DNA of 64,000 nucleotides from Diplonema papillatum (taxonomy: Eukaryota > Euglenozoa > Diplonemea > Diplonemida > Diplonemidae), in assembly GCA_030068145.1 (NCBI GenBank), contig JAPJBO010000597.1, positions 1 to 64,000 on the forward strand. The letters run 5' to 3'. The notes below the pieces were generated by a model. The model did no database searches. It saw nothing but the letters and a program-made list of their open reading frames with translations, and was not told the origin of the DNA. The position numbers and the translations under genes are program-made. Position 1 is the stretch's first letter, and every line of letters begins with the position of its first letter. This document shows positions 22,275-31,794 of this stretch, piece by piece.

Positions 22275-22525
22275 CGACCATATCATAGGCTATCACAGGC
22301 AAGCATAGTCTATCAGCAGTATATCATAGGCTATCATAGGCTATCACCGGCAAGCTTAGTCTATCAGCAGTACAGGCAAGCATAGTCTATCAGCAGTCTA
22401 TCATAGGCTATTATAGGCTATCACAGGCAAGCATAGTCTATCAGCAGTCTATCATAGGCTATTATAGGCTATCACAGGCAAGCTTAGTCTATCAGCAGTA
22501 CAGGCAAGCATAGTCTATCAGCAAG
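22275..22525. repeat. Minisatellite of CTATCA-type units (left arm)
   Basis: Irregular tandem array built from CAGGCAAGCATAGTCTATCA, GCAGTCTATCATAGGCTAT and TATAGGCTATCA. It borders the MITE-end-like sequence at about 22527-22545. The corresponding right-arm array (39090-39425) is longer. Confidence 0.85.
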
Positions 22526-22529
22526 GGCT

Positions 22530-22749
22530 GGACCGGCTCAGAACCACCCGCAATGGGCAGCATCCAGCAGCAGTACCAGCTGCGCAGCGTGTCGTGCAGG
22601 AAGGCGTCGCCGCCGCCCAGCGAGTGCCGGAGCCGGTCGCTGCCCGGCGAACTTGGGCTCCAGCGGGGCGACGGCGAGCTAGAGGCGGAGGCCGCGGCGG
22701 ACGTCGGGGCCGGCGGCTGCGGCTCCGAAAACGGCGCCTTCGACGACAA
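22530..22749 (-). pseudogene. GC-rich exon-like fragment carried in the inverted repeat
   Basis: On the minus strand this reads as a Ser/Pro/Ala-rich stretch followed by GGGDAFLHDTLRSWYCCWML. Base composition is far more GC-rich than its surroundings and matches real exons of this window. The frame runs straight into the minisatellite, so it is probably a captured, non-functional gene piece. The same sequence is in the right arm (38859-39080). Family unknown. Confidence 0.4.
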
Positions 22750-23071
22750 TTCAGGTGTGCTCCGTCTCCAGATATCGAACTCCCTCTTTCCCCGTTACCC
22801 GTTACAATCAGTCGTTCGGTCGTCACGCGTCAGCTTCGAAGATGAGTTGGGAGTACTAGAGGTGCGAGAGAGTGTCACGTGCAAGCTCTTTCTGATAAGG
22901 GCCGAGGAAGGGTGGCTGTACGGTGGCGAACTACAGCGCTCGCAATGTGTCAGCTGACTCCCGCAGACTTGCGGAGAGCCCAGGGGATCTGGTCTTTGAC
23001 GGTAGTCCACGACACTGCCGCCAAAAGCTGATCGGGCAATAAAACCGTCCAAAGGTATCCAACAGCGAGGC

Positions 23072-23275
23072 GACACGAACCCCCAAGTTCCTCCCAGAGA
23101 CGGTCCCTCTCACTTCGAATATTTCCACCTTACCCAACTCAGGTGATATAGAGTAATGAGGCGACATGACCCCTAAGTTTCTCCAGAGGTGGTCCCCACC
23201 CTCGTCTCTCTCTCTCTCTCTCTCTCCCTCTCACGTCAACTATTTTCTACCCTACCCAACTCAGGTGATATAGAG
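23072..23275 (+). repeat. Two of three tandem copies of the globin-kinase 5' flank
   Basis: Copies at about 23072-23155 and 23158-23275 each read: GAGGCGACA, a CCCCAAGTTCCTCCCAGAG-like segment, GGTCC, a pyrimidine-rich tract (second copy with (CT)n), CACTTCGAATATTT-like sequence, then CCCAACTCAGGTGATATAGA. The third copy is at 23564-23681. CTCAG-G after a pyrimidine tract also resembles a 3' splice site, so a 5' UTR intron is possible. Confidence 0.7.
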
Positions 23276-23278
23276 CGG

Positions 23279-23530
23279 ATGGACCAAAAGGCAGCCCTGC
23301 GGGACGCCTGGGCGCACCTCGGGGGGAAGGACCGGTTGAAAGTGCTGGCTGACGCCATGTTCGGTCGGCTGCTGGCGCGCGACGCGGTGGCGCCGCGGAT
23401 GTTCTCCGACCCGTCGGACCTGGCCGCCCAGAAGCGGACCTTCCCCGCCACCCTGCGCCGGCTGCTGGTGGACCCGAACCCGGCACCAGCAAACGGCCAG
23501 TTTCTGCGTTTGGCAGCCTCGCTGGAATGA
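23279..23530 (+). pseudogene. Truncated globin N-terminal copy (83 aa)
   Basis: Near-duplicate of the first 68 codons of the gene at 23684. After the DPNP residues it departs from the parent and stops after 15 unrelated residues. It therefore has helices A to E but lacks the F helix with the proximal haem histidine, and Phe replaces the Tyr at B10. It follows the second of three 5'-flank copies, so it probably arose by unequal duplication. It cannot bind haem normally; whether it is transcribed is unknown. Confidence 0.7.
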
Positions 23531-23563
23531 AAGAAAGCAGTTCAAAAGCACTTAACATTCCGT

Positions 23564-23681
23564 AGCGAGGCAACGTAAACCCCCCAAATTCGTCCCAGAG
23601 ATGGCCCCCGCACTTTAACTCGTCTCTCTCTCTCTCCATCTCACTTCAAATATCTTTAACCCAACTCAGGTGACGTAGAGC
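23564..23681 (+). promoter_or_regulatory. Third 5'-flank copy, immediately upstream of the globin-kinase start
   Basis: Contains GAGATGGCCCCCGCAC, TTTAACTCGTCTCTCTCTCT, CACTTCAAATATC and ACCCAACTCAGGTGACGTAG just before the ATG at 23684. The segment GAGATGGTCCTGCAC...TAACTCGTCTCTCTC at about 62112-62150 is similar. Position and triplication suggest a core promoter/5' UTR. A 5' UTR intron acceptor at CTCAG is an alternative. Confidence 0.4.
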
Positions 23682-23683
23682 GG

Positions 23684-26512
23684 ATGGACCAAAAGGCAGC
23701 CCTGCGGGACGCCTGGGCGCACCTCGGGGGGAAGGACCGGGTGAAAGTGCTGGCTGACGCCATGTACGGTCGGCTGCTGGCGCGCGACGCGGCGGCGCGG
23801 CGGATGTTCTCCGACCCGTCGGACCTGGCCGCCCAGAAGCGGACCTTCCCCGCTGCCCTGCGCCGGCTGCTGGTGGACCCGAACCCGGCTGCCGTCGCGG
23901 CGCTCGCGGCGCGCCACGCGCACATGAACGTCAGGCCCGAGCAGGTCGACGTGTTCATCGACTGCGCCTCCGCCGCCGTCCTCGAAGCCCTCGGCCAAGA
24001 GGCAACCCCCGCCGTGCGCGGCGCACTGACCGCCGCATTCGACACGCTTTCAGCCGACTTCAAGCGGTGCTTGACCGAAGCGCTTGCAGCTCTCGACCCC
24101 ACCGGGTCAGACAGCCCCAGTTTTCGAGACACCACGAGCAGCGACGACGACGACCGCACAGGCGACGCCTGCCCTCCCGGACCACCCGCCAGTCCGGTGT
24201 CGCGGCCTGTCCCCAGTGACCATGCTGGGTACCTATACGAAGTAACCGTCCGGCACGCGGACGCCGCCGCCGGAGCATGCCCGAAGCCGACGGCCGTTCT
24301 GCCCCCCCCGCGCGCCTCGCGGCAACCCCTCGTTGCCGCCGTCGCAACCACCACCACAGGGGTGTCCTCGGCCGCCCCTTCGCGGACTCTGCACGCGGCG
24401 ACGCGCGCAGTCCTGCACCCCGGCTGCCACACGCGCTGCCGCCGGCGTCTGCCATGCGGGGAGCCTGCCCCGGAACCGCTCCCGTTGGAGCCCAGGGGGG
24501 ACGGAGAGACGCTCGCTCCCGGAAGGCCTGCGGACGACGACGAAGACGAGCTGGCCGCGCTGGCCGCGGCGCCGGAGGGCCACCCGCAGCCGCAGCTGCC
24601 GGCGGGCCTCGACCGGGTTGCGGCGGGCGCCCGCGTCGTGCGGAAGCGGCGGTGGCTGGAGATCAAGGGGCAGTACCTCTTCTACTACACGGCCCTCGGG
24701 CGTACCCCGCTGCGCGTCGTCGACCTCTCGCGTGCCGTCGTCACGGAAAATGACGACGTCGGCTTCAGCTGGGCGCTGCACCTGCTCAGCGAGTCGGAAG
24801 AACACCCGAAAGTGGTGTACACTCTCGGCGCCGACGGCGACCACGACAAGGAATTGTGGGTCGTCCGCCTGAAGCGAGCCTGCGCGCGCTTCAGCTTCGT
24901 CCGGCCCGTCCAGGTGGGCATGCGCGTCACTGTCGACGTGCGAGGCGACGCGGCGGAGATGAAGCCCGGGTGCGTGCTGTGGTCGGGGTCGCTGCAGGGC
25001 ACCACCCTTTCTTGGAAGGGCAAGGGCCTGTGGATCGGCGTCGAGCTTGACGACTGCATCGAAGGCGGCCATTCCGGCACCTTCCGCGGCGTCCGCTTCT
25101 TCGAGTGCTCCCCCGGGCACGGCGTTCTGCTGCCGGCGTACCGCGTCCGCATCCTGCTGCCGGACGAGGAGAAGGACAAGTTGAAGATCACCTCGGGGAG
25201 GCACCGGCTGCAGCACTACGAGCCGCTTGCAGTCCTCGGCTGCGGGTCCTTCGGGTGCGTGTACAAGGTGAGGGACCGGGTTTCGGGCGCGATTTACGCG
25301 TGCAAAGTCTTGCAGAAGGGAGCGCTGGTGCGGGAAGGCCAAGTGTCGAACTTGCACCGAGAACGCAGCATCCTCCTGTCGGTCTCCCACCCGTACATCG
25401 TCAAGCTGCACTCCGCGTTTCAAACCGAAAACCGCGTGCTGCTGCTCTTCGACTTCCTGTCGGGCGGCGAGCTCTGGTTCCACCTCTCCCGAGCGTCGCC
25501 CAGCGACACCGAAAAGGACCTCTCCTCGAGGTACGCTCTGTCGTCGTGCCCGTCGAAGGAGAACGACGAAGGCGCTAGCCCGGAGGGAGCCGGCGGTGGC
25601 GAAGGTGGAGGAGGAGGGAGCTGCGGCGGCGGGGAGCCGCCGAAGACGGGTTTTTTTTCGGAGCGGGTTGCGAGGTTCTACTTCGCCGAGGTGTGCTCCG
25701 CGGTCGCGCACCTCCACCTGGCGGGTGTCATGCATCGCGATTTGAAGCTCGAGAACCTGGTCCTTGATCACGCCGGCCACGTGGTTCTCACCGACTTCGG
25801 GTTTGCCAAGCGGGCCGACCCTGGCGACCCGGGTTCAAACAGCGGGCACCCCCTCGCGACCGCACAGTGCGGGACGCTGCCGTACATGGCGCCGGAGATC
25901 CTCGAAAAAAACGGGTACGGGAAGGAGGTCGACTGCTGGGCCCTCGGAGTCGTGCTGTTCATCATGACCACGGGTTGCTACCCGTTCTGGGCGTCGCAGC
26001 CGGACGGTTCGCTCGACCGGGAGGCGACCATCCGGCAGATCCTCGAGGAGAGGGACATCAAGAAGGGCGAGTTCCCGGACGCGGTTCCGCTTTCGCCGGA
26101 AGCGGTCGACCTGATTTGCAGGCTGCTGGACAAGGACCCGGGCCGGCGGCTGGCCGACTTCGGCGTCCTGCGCCGGCACGCGTGGTTCGCGGGGTTCGAC
26201 TGGCCCGCGTGCGAGAAGCGGCGGCTGGCGCCGCCGTTCGTGCCGGACCTGAAGGGGTCGAACACGAAGTACTTCAGCAAGAGGCAGCAGCTCCGCTCGG
26301 GCTTCGCTGAGCTCGCCCTGGCCTCCAAAGCGGATCCGACCCTCCGCCCGCCGACGGACTTCGCCGGGGCCCAGCCGCGCACCCCCGCGGACTGCCCGTT
26401 CGCGCACTTCAACGCCGTCCGCCACCCTTCCTCGACTCTGTCCGAAGACTTCGCGCGCGACACTCTCTCGCACCTCCAGTACTCCCAGGTCATCTTCGAA
26501 GCTGACGCGTGA
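23684..26512 (+). CDS. Globin-PH-CAP-Gly-AGC-type serine/threonine kinase fusion (942 aa)
   Basis: Single-exon gene. Residues 1-137: globin of the bacterial/flavohaemoglobin (M) type, with W11, B10 Tyr28, CD1 Phe42, likely E7 Gln51 and proximal F8 His78 in LAARHAHMNVRPEQ. Residues ~138-310: Pro/Ala/Asp-rich linker. Residues ~317-405: PH domain (RKRRWLEIKGQYLFYY to ELWVVRLKRA). Residues ~409-491: CAP-Gly domain (GKGLWIGVELDD, then GTFRGVRFFECSPGHGVLLP); its usual GKNDG loop reads EGGHSG. Residues ~512-850: kinase with LGCGSFGCV, Lys541, Glu560, HRDLKLEN (D686), DFG (D704) and APE (737-738 for PE), plus a Gly/Ser-rich insert at ~617-655. The tail has PPFVPDLKG and NTKYF, as in AGC kinases. All catalytic residues are present, so it should be active. 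The inferred role is haem-ligand-controlled phosphorylation at lipid and microtubule surfaces; ligand and substrates are unknown. The gene's 5' and 3' flanks are both multiplied. Confidence 0.88.
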   Translation: MDQKAALRDAWAHLGGKDRVKVLADAMYGRLLARDAAARRMFSDPSDLAAQKRTFPAALRRLLVDPNPAAVAALAARHAHMNVRPEQVDVFIDCASAAVLEALGQEATPAVRGALTAAFDTLSADFKRCLTEALAALDPTGSDSPSFRDTTSSDDDDRTGDACPPGPPASPVSRPVPSDHAGYLYEVTVRHADAAAGACPKPTAVLPPPRASRQPLVAAVATTTTGVSSAAPSRTLHAATRAVLHPGCHTRCRRRLPCGEPAPEPLPLEPRGDGETLAPGRPADDDEDELAALAAAPEGHPQPQLPAGLDRVAAGARVVRKRRWLEIKGQYLFYYTALGRTPLRVVDLSRAVVTENDDVGFSWALHLLSESEEHPKVVYTLGADGDHDKELWVVRLKRACARFSFVRPVQVGMRVTVDVRGDAAEMKPGCVLWSGSLQGTTLSWKGKGLWIGVELDDCIEGGHSGTFRGVRFFECSPGHGVLLPAYRVRILLPDEEKDKLKITSGRHRLQHYEPLAVLGCGSFGCVYKVRDRVSGAIYACKVLQKGALVREGQVSNLHRERSILLSVSHPYIVKLHSAFQTENRVLLLFDFLSGGELWFHLSRASPSDTEKDLSSRYALSSCPSKENDEGASPEGAGGGEGGGGGSCGGGEPPKTGFFSERVARFYFAEVCSAVAHLHLAGVMHRDLKLENLVLDHAGHVVLTDFGFAKRADPGDPGSNSGHPLATAQCGTLPYMAPEILEKNGYGKEVDCWALGVVLFIMTTGCYPFWASQPDGSLDREATIRQILEERDIKKGEFPDAVPLSPEAVDLICRLLDKDPGRRLADFGVLRRHAWFAGFDWPACEKRRLAPPFVPDLKGSNTKYFSKRQQLRSGFAELALASKADPTLRPPTDFAGAQPRTPADCPFAHFNAVRHPSSTLSEDFARDTLSHLQYSQVIFEADA

Positions 26513-26940
26513 CGACCGAACGACTGCGAGAAATCTCGTAGCTTGTGATCCCTCCGTTTTGCTGGCGTTCAAAGACCAGATCCCCTGGGCTCAGTCCGCA
26601 AGTCTGCGGGAGTCAGCTGACACATTGCGAGCGCTGTAGTTCGCCACCGTGCAGCCACCCTTCCTCGGCGCTTATCAGAAAGAGCATGCACGTGACACTC
26701 TCTCGTACTCCCAACCCATCTTCGAAGCTGACGCGTGGCGACCGAACGACGGCAAGAAATCTCGTAGCTTGTTATCCCTCCATTTTGTCCTGGCGTTTAG
26801 AGACGAGACCCCCTGGGCCCAGTCCGCACAGAGAGACGCAGTCTGGGGAGTCAGTTGACACATTGCGCTGTAGTTCGCCAGTGTGCAACGCGACACTCTC
26901 TCGCACCAATGTTCCCAAGTCATCTTCGAAGCTGACGTGA
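26513..26940 (+). repeat. Two degenerate tandem copies of the gene's 3' end
   Basis: The sequence encoding RDTLSHLQYSQVIFEADA with its stop and flank recurs at about 26680-26760 and 26885-26960. Each copy is preceded by the same 3'-flank block (AGACCAGATCCCCTGGGCTC, GAGTCAGCTGACACATTGCG, GCTGTAGTTCGCCA). The same unit sits in both arms of the inverted repeat, giving five copies in the window including the functional gene end. Confidence 0.8.
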
Positions 26941-26960
26941 CGGCCGAACGACTGCGAGCA

Positions 26961-27455
26961 TAATTCGTAGCTTGAGAACCTTCCGTCTTGTTCCGGCGTT
27001 CAAAGCCCCAGACCCAGGGGGGCTCTAGTCTGCGGGAGCCGGCACACACAGCAGCTGCGTCAGCATGCTTCGCCACTCAGGACTTCAACAATTTGACGCT
27101 TTAGTTGAGTACCAAGAATTCCAACACGTCAGTGCTTGAGCTCTTCAGCGCTCCGACACTACGCACGTCAACACACATCAAAGACCTTCAACATTTTGGC
27201 ACACCAACAAGCGGCGCCTACACAACTCTTACCCACACCCGTCCACGCATCTTGAACAGAGGCGACAGTATTGTGCGAGATTGGCTACGATCTTCAGGCA
27301 GAATTCCCGCGTGTTTACGGAGGCGTTCCGCCGGCAGACATCGTTCGACGTCATGCCTTGCGCAGTACCTCAGCTCAACCCCGATTGTTTTGGCGTTCTT
27401 CAATCAACGAAAAGGCTCCCCGTGTCCCCTCCAAACACGGTGCAAGCAAATCCAC
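26961..27455. other. No feature seen
   Basis: Intergenic; frames short and without bias. Confidence 0.35.
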
Positions 27456-27721
27456 TCACGTTTTTCGACATTCACTTTTTCGCGAAGTGATGGAGGCAAC
27501 CGGCTCCGTGAAAACCGGTATCATATCAGATCGTTTCGTGACCTTTTTGGGACGAAGCGAATATGATGTACTCCGTGTGGTAATCATCGGCTCGTCGATG
27601 ACTCCCCACTTTTCAACAAGAGCACGAATATCTGCGATGTTGGTTTGCATTCCACGGCGTACGCATTCTGTCAGGGCACGGCTTATGCCGTAAGGAAGGG
27701 CAACCCGCGTTACAGCCTCCT
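27456..27721 (-). CDS. Possible terminal exon of an unknown gene (minus strand)
   Basis: On the minus strand a frame follows a candidate 3' splice site (TTTGTACCTGTAG at about 27734-27722). It reads EAVTRVALPYGISRALTECV and continues through IADIRALVEKWGVIDEPM to a stop at 27456. Residue composition looks protein-like, with an amphipathic helical middle. No family recognised and no upstream exon identified. It may instead be a retroelement fragment. Confidence 0.25.
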
Positions 27722-27772
27722 ACAGGTACAAAGCAGGTAGTTAATCAACAAACAAGAAAGGTGCTTTGAAAT

Positions 27773-27812
27773 GTGTGAGTGTGAGTGTGAGTGTGAGTGT
27801 GAGTGTGAGTGT
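27773..27812. repeat. (GTGTGA)n microsatellite
   Basis: Six to seven units of GTGTGA/GTGAGT. Confidence 0.9.
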
Positions 27813-28071
27813 ATGCATGTGTGATTCTGCGTACATAGCAAGCCTACTTGTGTCCGGACATATGAAGGCTTTGAACACAGATTCGTCAACTCAGCTCTTC
27901 TCTTCTCAGAACTTAACAGAAAGAGTTCCCGCACTACTCTTTCCCCACAGTAGTTACATCACAAGATCCAGCTCTATTTACTCATATAGGGTGGACGGCC
28001 TTGTACCCCCGCCAAGTGACACCACTGCACCACGTTTTTGTCCATTGCAAACCCTTGGAAAATGCGACTCT

Positions 28072-28235
28072 GCGGCACCCAAACATGCAATGTTGAAGGA
28101 AATAAGAACGCGTCACGGGCCGTTTCCGCCCTGTGCCAAGGAACAAACGTCCAGGGCAAAGCGTTCAACGAAAAGCAATTCCCACCCCTTATCATTTTTC
28201 GGAGAGACGCGTCTTATTTTTTACCTGCAACACTG
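28072..28235. repeat. Dispersed repeat family P, diverged copy
   Basis: ACCCAAACATGCAATGTTGA, GGAAATAAGAA, then AAAGCGTTCAACGAAAA and CTTATTTTTTACCTG, parallel to the copies at 47606 and 53540. No ATC microsatellite in this copy. Confidence 0.5.
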
Positions 28236-28671
28236 CTGGATGGCAAGCCCAATAAATAGACTTTTTCGGTCGCAGAATCCTATATTGGCTGATATATGTG
28301 TATGTTGTGTGGGGAACACAGCATATCTTCCTTCTCGTATATCACAGCGACCGTCTCCTCCGCATTTCCCGCACTCTAATAGACACCCTAACAGGGCGGG
28401 GATGCGTGTTTCCGTGCGCCTAGCGGTCATGGCTTGGCAGACCCAAGGCCGAACCCCGCAATACGCCACAACCCTAGCTGGAAGGTGAGGCGAGAGCAAA
28501 GGACTATTCCGCTTTCCCAAGGCGGGCTGAGTGTCCGTTGAACACCCTCGTCAACACCACCGAACGGCTGTGACGCGAATTGCGCAATGGCAGGCGCCGG
28601 CGTCTGGCAAGAGCAAACATGCCCCAACCGTAGCTGGAACGGTGACGAGCGGCACCGGTTCCGTAGTTCGT

Positions 28672-28880
28672 CAAAAAGGAGGACCTACCGTAAGTTAGGT
28701 ATGCGGATACTGACCGAAACCGCTGATGACCAACAACAAGGTGCACACAGAATCTCTTACGTCGTGTAACCACCACTCTTAAGAACACTCAGAAACACTA
28801 AGGATATCTTCCCATATTGACGAAGATCACCCGGAGACTTTGAACCCCCGGAGTTTCAAGCGAACTTTCACTCTGAAAGA
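28672..28880 (+). repeat. Dispersed repeat family D ending in module C, copy 3
   Basis: GGACCTACCGTAAGTTAGGT, TGATGACCAACAACAAGG, GTGTAACCACCACTCTTA, then ATCACCCGGAGACTTTGAAC and CAAGCGAACTTTCACTCTGA. Confidence 0.7.
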
Positions 28881-30900
28881 AACCGAGCCAGGGCCGTGTA
28901 TTTTTCACCGTAGTAGGCGTTCGACGAAACTGACCGGTCTCGTTCAGCAGACGTACGCACGTAATCACCCCTCTAAATGGGACAGCCTGAAGACTCAAAG
29001 CGCGTTCAGTGCATCGTGGAGTTGCTATTGACTCGCCCTTCGGCGCGCCTTCGGGCGGGTTTACACGACCCACCTATAAATAACCGCTGATGGCACATGT
29101 TCTGCCTACACATATGAAACTTCTTACCGAGTGGGTACGTGAAGTGTGTGCAGATGGCTCCTCTGAGGACTTTCTGCAATCCCCCCGTCATCCTGGAAAG
29201 TCGAGGGTGCGATCATCCTGCGCACTGCTTCTTGTTCTTGTCTACATTCCATTCCAACCTGCTGCACCTTCCTTTATCTAAACCCAGCCCACGCCCCCCC
29301 CCCTCATTGCTTCTTCCTCCTCACACTCACACCGGGCGGCGCCGCGTATATTGTTGGCGCCTGCACGCATCGGATTTCTGCGAAGCTGAAGCGCTGCGAA
29401 AGAGCACTTCCTCTGCCGCGGGTCTGGGTGTGCCACGTCCGGAACTGTCCTCCTTTCTCAGGGAAGGGGCACCCTGCATCAGGGTGCACTCGCCAGAAGT
29501 TAAGTTAGGGTCGGTTTCCCGGGTTTCCAAACCGGTTTTGAGCTAAAACCGGTGTGAAAAAACATAATAAAAAAGTGAGGGTTTTCGCTGCAGCTCGGAA
29601 CTGGCTTGTACACTTCCAGTGCACCTGCTCGCTCCGCACCACCATTCGGCACCGCAAAGAGCCGAGGGATCTGACAGCAAAACCCGGGAATACCAGCTTT
29701 GCAGATAATCCTAACTTAACCCTTGCGAAGGCGGAAAAAAGAAAATGAAAAAATACACCAAACTGATCGTCCCTCGGGATCGACGGTAACCCAATGAGAG
29801 CAGAAAAGAAGGACGAAAAAACACCCATCTGAAGACGCCCGCACGGGATTGTCGGCAACACACAAAAAGAGCCGGGAACGAACACGTTTCCGGCGATAAG
29901 AAAGTCTGTACCGAGAAGGAACCATGTACCCTACACCTCTCCGGAAGAACCTTGAAGAGGAACGAACACAGAAGCCGAGTCTAGTGTGAAAATCGGTGGT
30001 CAACGTCGCCACTTTGTAGGTCGCTCCCGTCTTCCACGTCAATTTTGAAAAAAGGACAGGATCGGGTGCCTGCCTTTTCGTTGTCGCTTTGCTCGTCCGT
30101 TGAAAAGACGACAGCAGCTCCGTCGCGGGGGCTCGCGCACTCGAATCTGTAGTACTTTTTCCCATTTTTAGCCACAAAGCTTCAGCTCGTGAGTCCCCTT
30201 CTGAATACGTCCTTGCCTTTCTTCGTACGGCGAGTACGTGTTGGACCCTGAGAAAGAGCAGATATGGTATTTTCGCCTCCGTTTTCGTGTGGCCCTGCAG
30301 GACACCGACGACATACGTAGTGCATGTGTGTGTATGCCCAATACCTAAGCCCGCAGGAGGACGTAGGTATTGATAAACAACGCGTAGCAGTACTGCACAG
30401 TAGCAACGCGTAGCAGTACTGCACAGTAGCATGTAGTATGTATCACCCCGCTATTGGGTCCAGTACTGGCGGCGTACGAGGATGGATATCCAGACGGGCG
30501 CGACGGTGCCCTCGGTACCTCTTAGGGTGCCATCTGGGACCACATGCTACGTACATAGGTGGAGTGCACGACGTCATTACACGCACTGCAGAGCACCGCG
30601 TGATTGGAATGTTGATGCTACAGAATGTTGATGCTACAGATTGTTGATGCTACACAGATGTAAAGCATATCCGTACGACACCCTGGAAGTTGGCCTCCGA
30701 GTACACTGATGCTGCTCACAGGACATGGGGTTTCGCTGCTTAGCCAACCGGGTTGATGCTGCCGCTCCTTTCACAAAAGAAAGAACGAGAGAGACCGCGA
30801 CAAAATAACCAAGAGAGAGGGGCAAAGGAAGGCCACAGATGCTGCAAACAAGCCCTTTTGCGTTTCTGTCTCGATCATTTTTAAGTCCCTTCGCTTTCGT
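28881..30900. other. Gene-poor interval with short tandem repeats
   Basis: A possible K module at about 29790-29880. Two tandem copies of AACGCGTAGCAGTACTGCAC at about 30379-30428. Three tandem copies of GTTGATGCTACAGA at about 30610-30655. No gene seen. Confidence 0.45.
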
Positions 30901-31125
30901 TTTTCTTTTGTATAAGCACCTGCTTTGTAGGAAATGCTTGAGGAGACTGCCAGTTGCGATAGATCAAAGGAGGTAAATGTGCTGTAGCCCACACGAAACA
31001 CAGGTAAATCTGGGTTTAGTGGCGGGCGTAAGCGTTCAACAAAAAAGACCCACTTTGTAGTTGTATTGTTTTCTCCCCCTGTAGCCTCCTTCGAAATGAG
31101 CACAAGGCAGTCCCTCGAGCATTTT
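30901..31125 (-). mobile_element. SINE-like family A, full-length copy
   Basis: Tail side TTTTCTTTTGTATAAGCACC at 30901 and head CTCGAGCATTTT at 31125. A reference copy for the family. Confidence 0.8.
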
Positions 31126-31794
31126 CCAGCGAGGATCTGAGAACCCGTGCGGCGCTGCGGATCCCGCGTGCTCCGACCGATGCACCCCACGGCTCGACTT
31201 GGGGGGTAAAAAGTCCACACCTTCCCCAAGCCCGCATGCCGTCTCCATCTTGCCCAGGGTCTAGGAGCCGTGGTGATCGGATTTTGGATAGCCCGCAGGC
31301 AACGAGCTGCGAGTGTTACGGTCCAACGACCAGAGTTTTGACGACTGGTACACAACGTCTTTCTGCACCTTGCCCTGCAGGTCCAGAAGAGAGAGAACCG
31401 GCGGTATGTGTGTTCGTTCCAACAAGCAGAGGTTTGGCGACTTTTCTTCTGCATCTTGCCCTATCGATCACAGAGTGCAAGTGAGAGAACGGATAATCCG
31501 CCCTACTAGCTGCGTGTGTGTCCGGTCCAACGCTTGAGTGGAACGGCCATTGCACTCAGGTCTTGGTTTCGCCATCCGAAGTAATCATCCATCATGAAGG
31601 GAAGGAAAGAAAGAAGTCAGACAGAAACCTGATACACTCGAGATCTTAACGAATGGGTTAGAGCGTGCCTGTTGGCCATAGATCGCATCTCATCTTATCC
31701 GTTGCTGGAGGTTCGAGAGGTGTGCTCATCCTGCCGTGCGCTTTGCCCTGGAGATACCCCCATCCACACCCGAGTTTCTCCTGATCCAACCCCA
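31126..31794. other. No gene seen
   Basis: Contains GGTGTGCTCATCCTGC at about 31720, also present near 45270. No coding signal. Confidence 0.35.

Larger units (their letters stand above)
21443..23045 (-). repeat. Left arm of a large inverted repeat (about 1.6 kb)
   Basis: Nearly identical, in opposite orientation, to 38576-40257; for example, a 187-residue frame at 21532-22095 (minus) has the same translation as 39606-40169 (plus). From its inner to its outer end it holds: a copy of the globin-kinase 3' end, a GC-rich exon-like segment (22530-22750), a MITE-end-like GGACCGGCTCAGAACC, a minisatellite, and about 900 bp without recognisable coding content. The length difference between arms comes mostly from the minisatellite. 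No TIR or target duplication was seen at its ends, so a segmental inverted duplication and a gene-capturing transposon both remain possible. Confidence 0.9.

Noticed and set aside
23279-23530. Second functional globin
   Set aside because: Lacks the F helix and proximal histidine; a truncated duplicate.
23656-25780. Minus-strand frames of 336 and 515 residues
   Set aside because: Antisense shadows of the GC-rich globin-kinase gene; no domain and no independent start signal.
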